Below are positions 1-6,797 of a DNA stretch of 8,577 nt, piece by piece. Position numbers and translations under genes: made by a program. How positions within the stretch are numbered: position 1 is the stretch's first letter; each line of letters begins with the position of its first letter. Under the pieces are notes generated by a model, which was not told the origin of the DNA, did no database searches, and saw only the letters and a list, made by a program, of their open reading frames with translations. Source of the stretch: Draconibacterium orientale (GTDB lineage: Bacteria > Bacteroidota > Bacteroidia > Bacteroidales > UBA1556); NCBI GenBank assembly GCA_022736595.1, contig DZDC01000097.1:1-8577 (forward strand), given 5' to 3'.

Positions 1-53
1 TGAATTCATCGGCTTGTGCTATGATTGAAAGCGTAAAAGTAGGAAAAAGATGA
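1..53 (+). CDS. C-terminal end of an upstream gene (partial, unidentified)
   Basis: Reading from base 3, an open frame gives NSSACAMIESVKVGKR and ends in TGA at 51-53. The piece has ordinary amino-acid composition and a basic C-terminus, as many cytoplasmic proteins do, and the other two plus frames stop almost at once (TGA at 1-3 and 26-28). It is only 16 residues, too short to assign a family. The alternative is that this is intergenic DNA in front of the secreted-protein gene. The call rests on openness and composition only. Confidence 0.35.
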   Translation, partial: NSSACAMIESVKVGKR

Positions 54-210
54 ATTGATGTTACAGCTTTTGCGGAGCGCTTGGAAGGAGTGGCGGGTGG
101 ATTTTTTGAAAGGGTTTGCCAATTTATTCCCACCCACGCAACCAAATTTATTACCTTGCATTGAGAGGTTTTGGAATTTCAAACATTGCATTTTAACTAA
201 AACTAATTTC

Positions 211-885
211 ATGAAATCATCAATTACTTTAAAAGTTCTTTTATGGTTGTGGCTTTTGGGAGTTGCCACGCCGCTTCTATCGCAAAATTATGAATCTAAG
301 AATTCGTCGAGACGCCTTACTTTAAGCCTTTCGGCTGGGGTTCCTGGGACGGCTTATTATATGGCAAGTTTTCACCTCAATACTTCTAAAAATAATAATG
401 TTCCATATTTCAACCCTACTTTCTTTGCTCTCTTTTTTTATGATAACAATATTTCTCCTATAGGGTTTAGGAACTACAATGATATTCCAATTTATGCCAA
501 ATTTAGTTACCAACTTGGTAAAACTGATGAGTTAGGTTTTGTTTATCACTTTTCCGATTTTGGTTTTCATAATGATTTTAGAGATTTACGAATAGTATCA
601 CATGGGTTTCTTATAAGATATAATAAGATCGCTTATGAAAACCATGTATTTCAATTGTACTTTGGTTTTGGATTAGGAATGAAATATGTCACCTATCAAA
701 GTAGCGATGTGTATAACCATAACTCTAATTATTGGCAAGATGTTTATTATCAAGAGGCCATCGAAGCAACGGTTGGGTTTCGTTATTTTTTCTACAAAAA
801 GTGGGGTGTTTTTGGGGAGCTTGGAATGTCTCGTTCCGTACTTCAATTGGGGGTGAGTTATCAATTGGGGCGATTAGAATATTGA
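211..885 (+). CDS. Secreted, probably outer-membrane beta-barrel protein of unknown function
   Basis: The product is 224 residues. The frame is open from an ATG at 55, but I chose the ATG at 211 because it begins a clear export signal: MKSS, a leucine/tryptophan-rich hydrophobic core (about residues 7-22) and a likely cleavage after LLSQ near residue 25. The mature part is rich in Tyr, Phe, Gly and Asn. It shows alternating polar/apolar stretches of about 10 residues separated by polar turns, for instance around residues 140-165 and 185-222, and it ends in a beta-like segment (QLGVSYQLG). This is the usual look of small Bacteroidota outer-membrane barrels, but I cannot name a family. The start has no Shine-Dalgarno sequence, and no TAnnTTTG motif was found upstream. 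It appears to be a single-gene unit closed by the hairpin at 896-925. The function is unknown. Confidence 0.75.
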   Translation: MKSSITLKVLLWLWLLGVATPLLSQNYESKNSSRRLTLSLSAGVPGTAYYMASFHLNTSKNNNVPYFNPTFFALFFYDNNISPIGFRNYNDIPIYAKFSYQLGKTDELGFVYHFSDFGFHNDFRDLRIVSHGFLIRYNKIAYENHVFQLYFGFGLGMKYVTYQSSDVYNHNSNYWQDVYYQEAIEATVGFRYFFYKKWGVFGELGMSRSVLQLGVSYQLGRLEY

Positions 886-895
886 TCAAAATAAA

Positions 896-925
896 AGAGC
901 CGCATCCAATTTTGAATGCGGCTCT
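896..925. terminator. Bidirectional intrinsic terminator between convergent genes
   Basis: AGAGCCGCAT (896-905) pairs perfectly with ATGCGGCTCT (916-925) around a 10-nt loop. On the plus strand it is followed by a T-rich run (AATTTTTA). On the minus strand the stem is followed by TTTTAT. It lies between the stop of the secreted-protein gene (885) and the stop of ackA (950), so it can end transcription from both sides. Confidence 0.9.
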
Positions 926-949
926 AATTTTTACAATCGTTTCGGTTTG

Positions 950-2155
950 CTAAAGCTCAGTTTTTACAATTTTGTAAGTGTCGCGGGCAATTACCAATTC
1001 TTCGTTGGTAGGGACAACCCAAACTTTTACCTTTGATTGATCTTTGCTGATGCAGGCTTCTTTTCCTCTGAGTCCTTTATTCTTTTCTGCATCAAATTCA
1101 AGTCCCATATATTCAAAATCGCGAGCTACGTTGGCACGAGTGTCAACGGCATTTTCACCAATTCCTCCTGTGAAAACTACCACATCCACCCCACCCATTG
1201 CCGCTGCATAAGCGCCAATATATTTACGAATGCGGTATTCGTACATGCGCAATGCAAGAATGGCTCTTTCGTTGCCTTCGGCTGCTGCGGTTTCAACCTC
1301 GCGCATATCGGACGAAACGCCTGAAATACCGAGCACTCCACTGTGTTTGTTGACCAAACTATTGATTTGGCTTACACCTATATCTTCTTTATTCATGATG
1401 TAAGTAATGGCTCCCGCATCAAGGTCACCACTACGGGTTCCCATCATCAAGCCTTCTACTGGGGTCAAACCCATGCTGGTATCCACTGATTTGCCTCCTT
1501 TAATGGCGGTGATGGAAGCTCCATTGCCTAAGTGGCAGGTGATAATTTTCAGATCTTCAATCTTTTTACCCATCAATTCGGCTACACGTCCTGAAACGTA
1601 ACGGTGGCTTGCTCCGTGAAATCCATAGCGACGAATACCATGTTTTTTGTACAAGCTGTAAGGGATGGCATATAGAAAACTTTCGGGCTTCATGGTTTGG
1701 TGAAATGCGGTGTCAAAAACTCCTGCTTGGGGTACATGAGGCAATAGATTGGTAACGGCATAAATTCCTTTGAGGTTGGGGGGATTGTGCAAAGGCGCCA
1801 ATTCAACCACTTCTTCCATTTTGGCCACCACCTCATCGGTGATGCGCACACTGCTTTTGAAAGATTCAGCTCCGTGTACCACACGATGTCCTACAGCTTG
1901 AATTTCTTCAAGGCTTTTGATGCTTCCGTGGGCTTCGGAAAGTAATATTCCAAGCACGTATTCAATTCCTTGTTGATGGTCAAAAATATTTCCATTTAGG
2001 GTAATTTTATCTCCATCGTTACGCTCGTTTTTGATGAAAGATCCGTTCAAACCTATTTTTTCAACAATTCCTTTGGCCAACACACTTTCGTCGGTCATAT
2101 TAAAAAGTTGATATTTCAGCGACGAACTTCCGCAATTGATAACTAATATATTCAT
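950..2155 (-). CDS. ackA: Acetate kinase
   Basis: Acetate kinase (EC 2.7.2.1) converts acetyl phosphate and ADP to acetate and ATP in the cytoplasm. It is the last step of the Pta-AckA route and can run in reverse for acetate activation. The 401-residue product has the usual family length. It shows the N-terminal NxGSSSxK motif (N7), R91 in GHRVVHG, D148 in VFDTAFHQ, H180 in YGFHGASH, HLGNG at 208-212, R241 in GTRSGDLD, the FTGGIGEN phosphate motif at 328-335 and NEE at 384-386. These match the substrate- and metal-binding residues known from the Methanosarcina thermophila enzyme (N7, R91, D148, H180, R241, E384), so it should be active. It is the last gene of the pta/dehydrogenase/ackA operon, 34 nt after its neighbour, and is closed by the hairpin at 896-925. 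Confidence 0.98.
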   Translation of the reverse strand: MNILVINCGSSSLKYQLFNMTDESVLAKGIVEKIGLNGSFIKNERNDGDKITLNGNIFDHQQGIEYVLGILLSEAHGSIKSLEEIQAVGHRVVHGAESFKSSVRITDEVVAKMEEVVELAPLHNPPNLKGIYAVTNLLPHVPQAGVFDTAFHQTMKPESFLYAIPYSLYKKHGIRRYGFHGASHRYVSGRVAELMGKKIEDLKIITCHLGNGASITAIKGGKSVDTSMGLTPVEGLMMGTRSGDLDAGAITYIMNKEDIGVSQINSLVNKHSGVLGISGVSSDMREVETAAAEGNERAILALRMYEYRIRKYIGAYAAAMGGVDVVVFTGGIGENAVDTRANVARDFEYMGLEFDAEKNKGLRGKEACISKDQSKVKVWVVPTNEELVIARDTYKIVKTEL

Positions 2156-2189
2156 TGGTTTCGATTTTTTCAGTTAATGATAAGCCAAA

Positions 2190-3158
2190 CTATTTTTGAC
2201 CTAGGTTAAAAATGCTTCCTTTTTTCTCTAATTGCTTGCCTTCTTTGTAAAGGTAGAATCCTTCTCCAGTTTTCACTCCCAACAATCCAGCGCGCACCAT
2301 ACGGCGAATGATGGGGGATGATTTGTAGCGAACATCTCCATATTCGTTGTAAAGGCCTTCCATCCATTTGGTAAGTTTATCCAGTCCAATATGATCGGCC
2401 ATGGTGAAAGGGCCACGTTGCATACCAAAGCCTAGTTGCATGGTTCGGTCAATCTGAGCCACGGTACTTACTCCTTCCATCAACAGCTCGCAAGCTTCGT
2501 TGATCATAGGAATGAGTAAGCGAGTGCTAATGTTACCAGGAGATCCATTCACATTGATGATATCTTTACCAAGCATTTGAATGAAACGATTGGTAAAATC
2601 GAGGGCTTCCTCTGAGGTGTTGCGACAACGGTTGATTTCGATGATTTTTGTATCCACTGCTGGTGAAAGAAAGTGCACACCAACAGCCCTGCAAGGACGA
2701 CGCAATACCACAGCTAAATCGCTGATAACGATGGTACTGGCATTTGAAATGAGAATGCAATCGTCGCTTACAACGGCTTCAACATTTTTAAAAACTTCTT
2801 TGCGTGTAGGTTGATTGGGAGTCCATTTAGTGGTATTGATGGATTCGATTACTACATTGCAATCGGCCAAATCTTCAAATTGGGTGCTGCCTTTGATGCG
2901 ACTCAGTATGGCGCGTTTATCACCAGAGGTCATTCCCCAATGGCTAATCATTTCGTCGATGGCTCTGCCAATACCTTCAAAAGCTTCTTTCACTTTTTCT
3001 TCGGATATTTCGATGAAGGTTAAGTCGATACCACTTTTGCTTATGAGAATTGCAATTTCTTGCCCCATGGACCCGCAGCCCACCAATCCAGCTTTAATAC
3101 TTCCTGTTTTGCTTTTTAAGGATTTATTCAAAGCATAATCTTCTAATAACTCGGACAT
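2190..3158 (-). CDS. 3-hydroxyacyl-CoA (3-hydroxybutyryl-CoA) dehydrogenase family protein, divergent
   Basis: The family catalyses NAD(P)-dependent interconversion of 3-hydroxyacyl-CoA and 3-oxoacyl-CoA. The 322-residue product starts at the ATG at 3158. An upstream in-frame ATG at 3254 would overlap pta by 62 nt and adds a non-conserved leader, so it was rejected. Seen: a Rossmann dinucleotide motif G27xG29xxG32 with an acidic residue (E50) after beta-2, SNAS (S141), H162 and E174 in the HFxxP...E element, and a C-terminal helical domain with NEACELLMEGV, a GPF.MAD element and GLD (about 220-260). Odd points: about 20 extra residues before the Rossmann fold, roughly five extra residues between E105 and F123, S165 where HFFNP has Asn, and T212 where the family normally has the active-site Asn of PGFxxNR. 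It lies between pta and ackA with 34-nt gaps. The family is secure; substrate and activity are not, so no symbol is given. Confidence 0.88.
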   Translation of the reverse strand: MSELLEDYALNKSLKSKTGSIKAGLVGCGSMGQEIAILISKSGIDLTFIEISEEKVKEAFEGIGRAIDEMISHWGMTSGDKRAILSRIKGSTQFEDLADCNVVIESINTTKWTPNQPTRKEVFKNVEAVVSDDCILISNASTIVISDLAVVLRRPCRAVGVHFLSPAVDTKIIEINRCRNTSEEALDFTNRFIQMLGKDIINVNGSPGNISTRLLIPMINEACELLMEGVSTVAQIDRTMQLGFGMQRGPFTMADHIGLDKLTKWMEGLYNEYGDVRYKSSPIIRRMVRAGLLGVKTGEGFYLYKEGKQLEKKGSIFNLGQK

Positions 3159-3192
3159 ATCTGTGTATTTATATGAATAAAAAAACGTTTTC

Positions 3193-4188
3193 TTAATAAG
3201 CTTGGTTAACGGTAATGGCCACCAGATTAACGATGTCGTCCACCGAACAGCCACGACTTAAATCGTTGATGGGAGCGGCCATACCTTGCAAAACGGGCCC
3301 CACAGCTTCGGCTCCAGCCAAGCGTTGTACCAGTTTATAACCAATGTTGCCAGCATCTAACGTTGGGAAAACCAAAACATTGGCTTTTCCAGCGATTTCG
3401 CTTCCTGGGGCTTTTTTGCTTCCTATGCTTTCGATGATGGCAGCATCAGCTTGCAATTCGCCATCTATTTTAAGTTCAGGAGCCATCTCACGAGCAATGC
3501 GAGTGGCTTCAACCACCTTGTCCACATCGGCATGGGCTCCGCTTCCCTTGGTACTGAAGCTGAGCATAGCTACACGGGGATCAATTTTGGCAATAGCTTT
3601 AGCTGTTTGCGCTGATGCCACAGCTATTTCGGCCAGTTGTTGAGCGTTGGGATTGGGATTTACAGCGCAATCGGCAAAAACCATTACTCCGTCAGTACCA
3701 AATTGTTTGTCTTTTACGAGCATAATAAAGGCTCCTGAAACCACACTGCTGTTGGGAGCGGTTTTTACAATTTGGAATGCGGGACGCAATACATCTCCTG
3801 TGGCGTTTTCAGCGCCTGACACTTCACCTTGTGCATAGCCAGCTTTAATCAAAAGGGGACCTAAATAGAGCGGATCAGAACACAGTTTTTCAGCTTCGGG
3901 GCGTTGAAGCCCTTTGCTTGTACGAATTTTGAGTAATAGGTCAATCATTTCAGGGTGACGAGGATCACTAGATGGATCGTAAATCTCAATATTTTTGATC
4001 AAGGGTAAATCCCATTCCTCAGCTTTTTTTAAAATGGTGCTTTTAGAGCCAATTAAAATGAGTTTAGCAAATTGCTCTTCCATGATTTGGTTGGCGGCTT
4101 TAAGGGTGCGTTCTGCCTCTCCTTCAGGAAGCACGATGGTGCGAGGGTTGGCCTTGGCATTGGCCTTGATGCTGTCGATTAAGTTCAT
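3193..4188 (-). CDS. pta: Phosphate acetyltransferase, short single-domain form
   Basis: This enzyme (EC 2.3.1.8) converts acetyl-CoA and phosphate to acetyl phosphate and CoA in the cytoplasm, feeding acetate kinase. The 331-residue product is the short form containing only the PTA_PTB catalytic domain; it lacks the N-terminal P-loop and DRTGG regions of the about 700-residue enterobacterial Pta. Seen: VLPEGEAERT at 19-28, GAENATGDVLRPA near 125-137, FSTKGSGAH at 211-219, PTLDAGNIGYKL at 275-286 and DLSRGCSVDD at 309-318. S311, R312 and D318 correspond to catalytic S309/R310/D316 of the M. thermophila enzyme. The next-best family member, phosphate butyryltransferase, is less likely given this C-terminal motif and the ackA partner. 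It is the first gene of the operon, with a candidate promoter about 80-87 nt upstream of the start. Confidence 0.96.
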   Translation of the reverse strand: MNLIDSIKANAKANPRTIVLPEGEAERTLKAANQIMEEQFAKLILIGSKSTILKKAEEWDLPLIKNIEIYDPSSDPRHPEMIDLLLKIRTSKGLQRPEAEKLCSDPLYLGPLLIKAGYAQGEVSGAENATGDVLRPAFQIVKTAPNSSVVSGAFIMLVKDKQFGTDGVMVFADCAVNPNPNAQQLAEIAVASAQTAKAIAKIDPRVAMLSFSTKGSGAHADVDKVVEATRIAREMAPELKIDGELQADAAIIESIGSKKAPGSEIAGKANVLVFPTLDAGNIGYKLVQRLAGAEAVGPVLQGMAAPINDLSRGCSVDDIVNLVAITVNQAY

Positions 4189-4228
4189 TAGTATTAACTA
4201 TTTAAGTGTTATTTGAATCTATAGATTT

Positions 4229-4266
4229 GGGTGCCGATAGCCCATCAAAAACAGGCTTTAGCGCCC
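4229..4266. repeat. Imperfect inverted repeat in the pta leader
   Basis: GGGTGC (4229-4234) faces GCGCCC (4261-4266), and AGCC (4239-4242) faces GGCT (4254-4257) inside it. The minus-strand RNA would have one A-C mismatch in the outer stem, so the fold is moderate. It would form at the very 5' end of the predicted pta transcript. It could be an mRNA-stabilising hairpin or a protein-binding site; neither is shown. Confidence 0.35.
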
Positions 4267-4267
4267 A

Positions 4268-4275
4268 CAAAGGTA
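4268..4275 (-). promoter_or_regulatory. Candidate Bacteroidota -7 promoter element for the pta operon
   Basis: On the minus strand this reads TACCTTTG, an exact match to TAnnTTTG. It would start transcription near 4262, giving a leader of about 70 nt before the pta ATG at 4188. No good TTG/TTTG -33 element is visible at 19-23 nt spacing, which lowers confidence. Confidence 0.5.
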
Positions 4276-4457
4276 GGTGTATAAAAGAGCTGTTTGATAA
4301 AAAACCGTTGATAAAAAAGAGTATAAATGTTGATTTTGTGCTCTTCATAGCCCCCTTTTATACCTCATAATTTCATCAAATCTTCTGCAAATTTATAATG
4401 ATTTTAAGTCCATTACAATTATCATTTCATTACTTTTACCGCTTTAAATTTTTACTT

Positions 4458-5864
4458 ATGAAGAAGATTGCGCTCCATTGGCAAATATTAATTGCCTTGA
4501 TTTTTGCTATTCTCTACGGTATTATTTTTAATACCAATTATGTGGTTACCAGAGAACTAAGCCATAAGCTTACCGAATCAGGTCAAGAGGTAGAGCTCCA
4601 GCAAAAACTTCAACAAATTGAGGGGAAGGTGTACAAAACCAAAACGGCTTTACGCGAAGATCTTCAAAAAATTGGAGTAAGTGATGCCAATAAGGTACAG
4701 ACCATAGTTGCCGAATCCTATTCTAATAAACCTATCGACTGGATTTCGTGGCTGGGAACGGTTTTTCTTAGGGCATTGAAAATGTTGATTATACCTTTGG
4801 TATTGAGCTCTTTAATCAGTGGCGTTGCCAATCTTGGAGGGGGAGATAACCTGGGTCGATTGGGCTTGAAGACCATTTCATACTATATATTTACTAGTCT
4901 TATAGCCATTATAACTGGTTTGTTTTTTGTAAATCTAATCAAACCTGGCGTGGGTGCCAATACCCAATTTGAAGAGAGCGTTTCGGGACTTGCCGAAAAA
5001 GCAGATAGTATTGGTCAAACCTTGATGGAAATTGTTCCCACCAATATTTTTCAAGAAATGGTGAATGCCAATATGCTTCCCATTATTTTCTTTAGCATAC
5101 TTATCGGATACTTTATTAATAAGATAGGAGATAAACAACGAATTATCTTAACCGACTTTTTCAATAGCTTTTTCGATTTAATGATGAAGGTTACCATGTG
5201 GGTAATTCGTTTTACTCCCATTGGAATCTTTGGTATTGTAGCAAAAGTAGTGGCAGATCAAGACGATTTACTCGGACTCGTTTCCAGTATGGGACTATAT
5301 ATGGGAACGGTATTAATTGGGCTTTTTGTGCATGCTTTTGTTACCCTTCCTTTGCTATTGAAATTTTTAGGGAAGGCTAGTGCTAAAAAGCATTACAGCA
5401 GCATTACCACCCCCTTACTTACAGCTTTTTCAACTTCCTCCTCTGGCGCTACATTGCCCTTAACCATGAATGCTGTTGAAAAAAAATGCGGTGTATCCAA
5501 TCGTATTTCAAGTTTTACATTACCTCTTGGTGCTACCATTAATATGGATGGAACTGCTCTATACGAGTTTGTAGCTGCCATGTTTATTGCTCAAGCTTAT
5601 GGCTTTGAAATGACATTCATTCAGCAAATAATAATGGTGGCTACGGCTTTGTTAGCAAGCATAGGTGCTGCAGCAATACCCATGGCTGGTCTCGTAATGC
5701 TAACTGTTGTGTTGTCGTCCGTTGGCTTGCCTCTCGAAGGGATTGGGTTAATCCTAGCGGTGGATCGTATTTTGGATATGTTCCGTACCACAGTAAATGT
5801 ATTGAGCGATACTTGTGGTGCAGTGATTATAGCCAAAAGCGAGGGGGAAGTACTCAAGGTCTAA
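4458..5864 (+). CDS. Dicarboxylate/amino-acid:cation symporter (SDF/DAACS family, GltP-like)
   Basis: This inner-membrane secondary transporter takes up glutamate, aspartate or C4-dicarboxylates with Na+ or H+. I use the ATG at 4458 (468 residues); the ATG at 4398 adds 20 aromatic residues before the normal MKK-hydrophobic start of TM1. Seen: TM1 (about 6-24), the HP1 serine motif SSSGATLP at 327-334, NMDGT at 362-366 in TM7, the HP2 region SIGAAAIPMAG at 401-411, and TM8 with D436, D440, R443, T444, N447 and D451. These match the D390/D394/R397/T398/N401/D405 series of GltPh; R443 favours acidic substrates. Odd: residues about 25-95 between TM1 and TM2 form a long, charged, Gln/Glu/Lys-rich insert, probably extracytoplasmic and helical. 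The stop overlaps that of the convergent queG by 4 nt. Glutamate, aspartate and C4 acids cannot be told apart from sequence. Confidence 0.93.
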   Translation: MKKIALHWQILIALIFAILYGIIFNTNYVVTRELSHKLTESGQEVELQQKLQQIEGKVYKTKTALREDLQKIGVSDANKVQTIVAESYSNKPIDWISWLGTVFLRALKMLIIPLVLSSLISGVANLGGGDNLGRLGLKTISYYIFTSLIAIITGLFFVNLIKPGVGANTQFEESVSGLAEKADSIGQTLMEIVPTNIFQEMVNANMLPIIFFSILIGYFINKIGDKQRIILTDFFNSFFDLMMKVTMWVIRFTPIGIFGIVAKVVADQDDLLGLVSSMGLYMGTVLIGLFVHAFVTLPLLLKFLGKASAKKHYSSITTPLLTAFSTSSSGATLPLTMNAVEKKCGVSNRISSFTLPLGATINMDGTALYEFVAAMFIAQAYGFEMTFIQQIIMVATALLASIGAAAIPMAGLVMLTVVLSSVGLPLEGIGLILAVDRILDMFRTTVNVLSDTCGAVIIAKSEGEVLKV

Positions 5865-6796
5865 ATTTCAGAGTTCTGATTTTTCGATATTAAATATTTT
5901 AAACGGGGGAAGCCACTTCGGTTCAATGGGTTTCCTTTAAATAACTGGTCAAATTCAGCTTGAGTTAGATTTTCAAAGTCCTCTTTTTGCATCTTCATCA
6001 ATGCATCAGAAAGTTTAAATTCAGGTACGGAATGGGGCTTGTTTTTTCGATTCCAAGGGCAAACCTCTTGGCAAATATCACAGCCATAAATCCACTGGTT
6101 CAATTTTGGGCTGAGTTCCTCTGGAATTTCATTTTTCGATTCGATGCTTAAATACGAAATGCAGCGCCGTGCATCCATCACATAAGGCTGTTGTAAGGCG
6201 CCCGTTGGACAGGCGTCAAGGCATTGGGTGCAGTTTCCGCAATAATTTGATTCAAAATTAGAATCTGGATAAAGTTTGAGATCGGTTACAATTTCTCCAA
6301 TGAAAAAATAGGATCCTAAGCTTTTGTTGAGCAGTAAACTATTTTTCCCTATCCAACCTAAGCCTGCTTGCTGTGCCCAATAACGATCGTTAATGGGAGC
6401 ACTATCGGTAAAAGATCGCATATTACTATCCGGTGAAAATTCTTTGATAAATTGCATCAAGGTATTGAGTTTGGCTTTGATAACATCGTGGTAATCTTTG
6501 CCATAAGCATATTTCGCAATTTTGTAATGCGCTTTAGGGTGAAATGAATCAGATGGAAAATAGTTGAGTAGAACCGAAATAACTGATTGTGCCTTTGGAA
6601 GGATTAAAGCCGGGTCATGACGCATTTCGACATTGCGAGCTAGGTAGCTCATTTCGCCATGGAAACCTTGTGATATCCACCTTTCGAAAAGAGGTTTTTG
6701 ATCTATAAGGGTATGAACTTGGGCAATGCCACAAACGTCGAAGCCAAGTTCTAAAGCTTGATCCTTAATTAACCGACTTAGTTCGGTAGCTTCCAT
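5861..6796 (-). CDS. queG: Epoxyqueuosine reductase
   Basis: QueG (EC 1.17.99.6) reduces epoxyqueuosine to queuosine at the wobble base of tRNAs with GUN anticodons (Tyr, His, Asn, Asp), using cobalamin and two [4Fe-4S] clusters in the cytoplasm. The 311-residue product has near-usual length. Seen: D131 in TDSAPINDR, matching the proposed general-acid Asp of characterised QueG; GLGWIGKNSLLL at 145-156; the ferredoxin-type cluster C186xxC189xxC192xxxC196P; C212; and C239xxC242xxxC246P. It starts one base after the ruvB stop (TAA-A-ATG on the minus strand), so it is surely co-transcribed, probably with translational coupling. The C-terminus is shorter than in homologues that carry HEAT-like repeats. 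The last codon region overlaps the convergent symporter gene by 4 nt. Confidence 0.96.
   Translation of the reverse strand: MEATELSRLIKDQALELGFDVCGIAQVHTLIDQKPLFERWISQGFHGEMSYLARNVEMRHDPALILPKAQSVISVLLNYFPSDSFHPKAHYKIAKYAYGKDYHDVIKAKLNTLMQFIKEFSPDSNMRSFTDSAPINDRYWAQQAGLGWIGKNSLLLNKSLGSYFFIGEIVTDLKLYPDSNFESNYCGNCTQCLDACPTGALQQPYVMDARRCISYLSIESKNEIPEELSPKLNQWIYGCDICQEVCPWNRKNKPHSVPEFKLSDALMKMQKEDFENLTQAEFDQLFKGNPLNRSGFPRLKYLISKNQNSEI
5868..5884 (+). terminator. Weak candidate terminator of the symporter gene, inside queG 3' end
   Basis: TCAG (5868-5871) and CTGA (5876-5879) form a 4-bp stem with a 4-nt loop, followed at once by TTTTT (5880-5884) and starting 3 nt after the stop. The stem is short and AT-rich, so termination may be partial. 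It lies within the last codons of queG on the other strand. Confidence 0.25.
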
Positions 6797-6797
6797 T

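Larger units (their letters stand above)
4189..4457. other. Divergent intergenic region pta / symporter
   Basis: These 269 bases lie between two divergent genes and carry no coding frame I trust. They hold the pta -7 element and the leader inverted repeat. For the plus-strand symporter gene, a one-mismatch -7 match, TACTTTTA, occurs at 4431-4438, and an exact but distant one, TAGATTTG, at 4222-4229. Neither has a convincing -33 partner, so the symporter promoter is unresolved. Confidence 0.5.

Noticed and set aside
95..135. GGGTGG/CCACCC inverted repeat as a terminator of the upstream gene
   Set aside because: The loop is 29 nt and no T-tract follows on either strand.
143..150. Minus-strand TAAATTTG promoter match
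   Set aside because: There is no -33 element at suitable spacing and no convincing minus-strand gene to the left; the 87-codon minus-strand frame there looks like a shadow of other sequence.
55..210. In-frame N-terminal extension of the secreted-protein gene from the ATG at 55
   Set aside because: It would place 52 non-signal residues before a textbook signal peptide starting at 211.
1037..1324. Plus-strand open frames within ackA, pta, queG and ruvB
   Set aside because: They lie wholly inside strongly supported minus-strand genes and show no domain-like features.
3159..3254. Upstream start for the dehydrogenase, overlapping pta
   Set aside because: The extra 32 residues come from pta-overlapping DNA and look unlike the family; the ATG at 3158 gives regular 34-nt spacing.
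4222..4229. Plus-strand TAGATTTG as the symporter promoter
   Set aside because: It lies about 230 nt from the start codon, without a -33 partner; an eight-base degenerate motif is expected by chance in AT-rich DNA.
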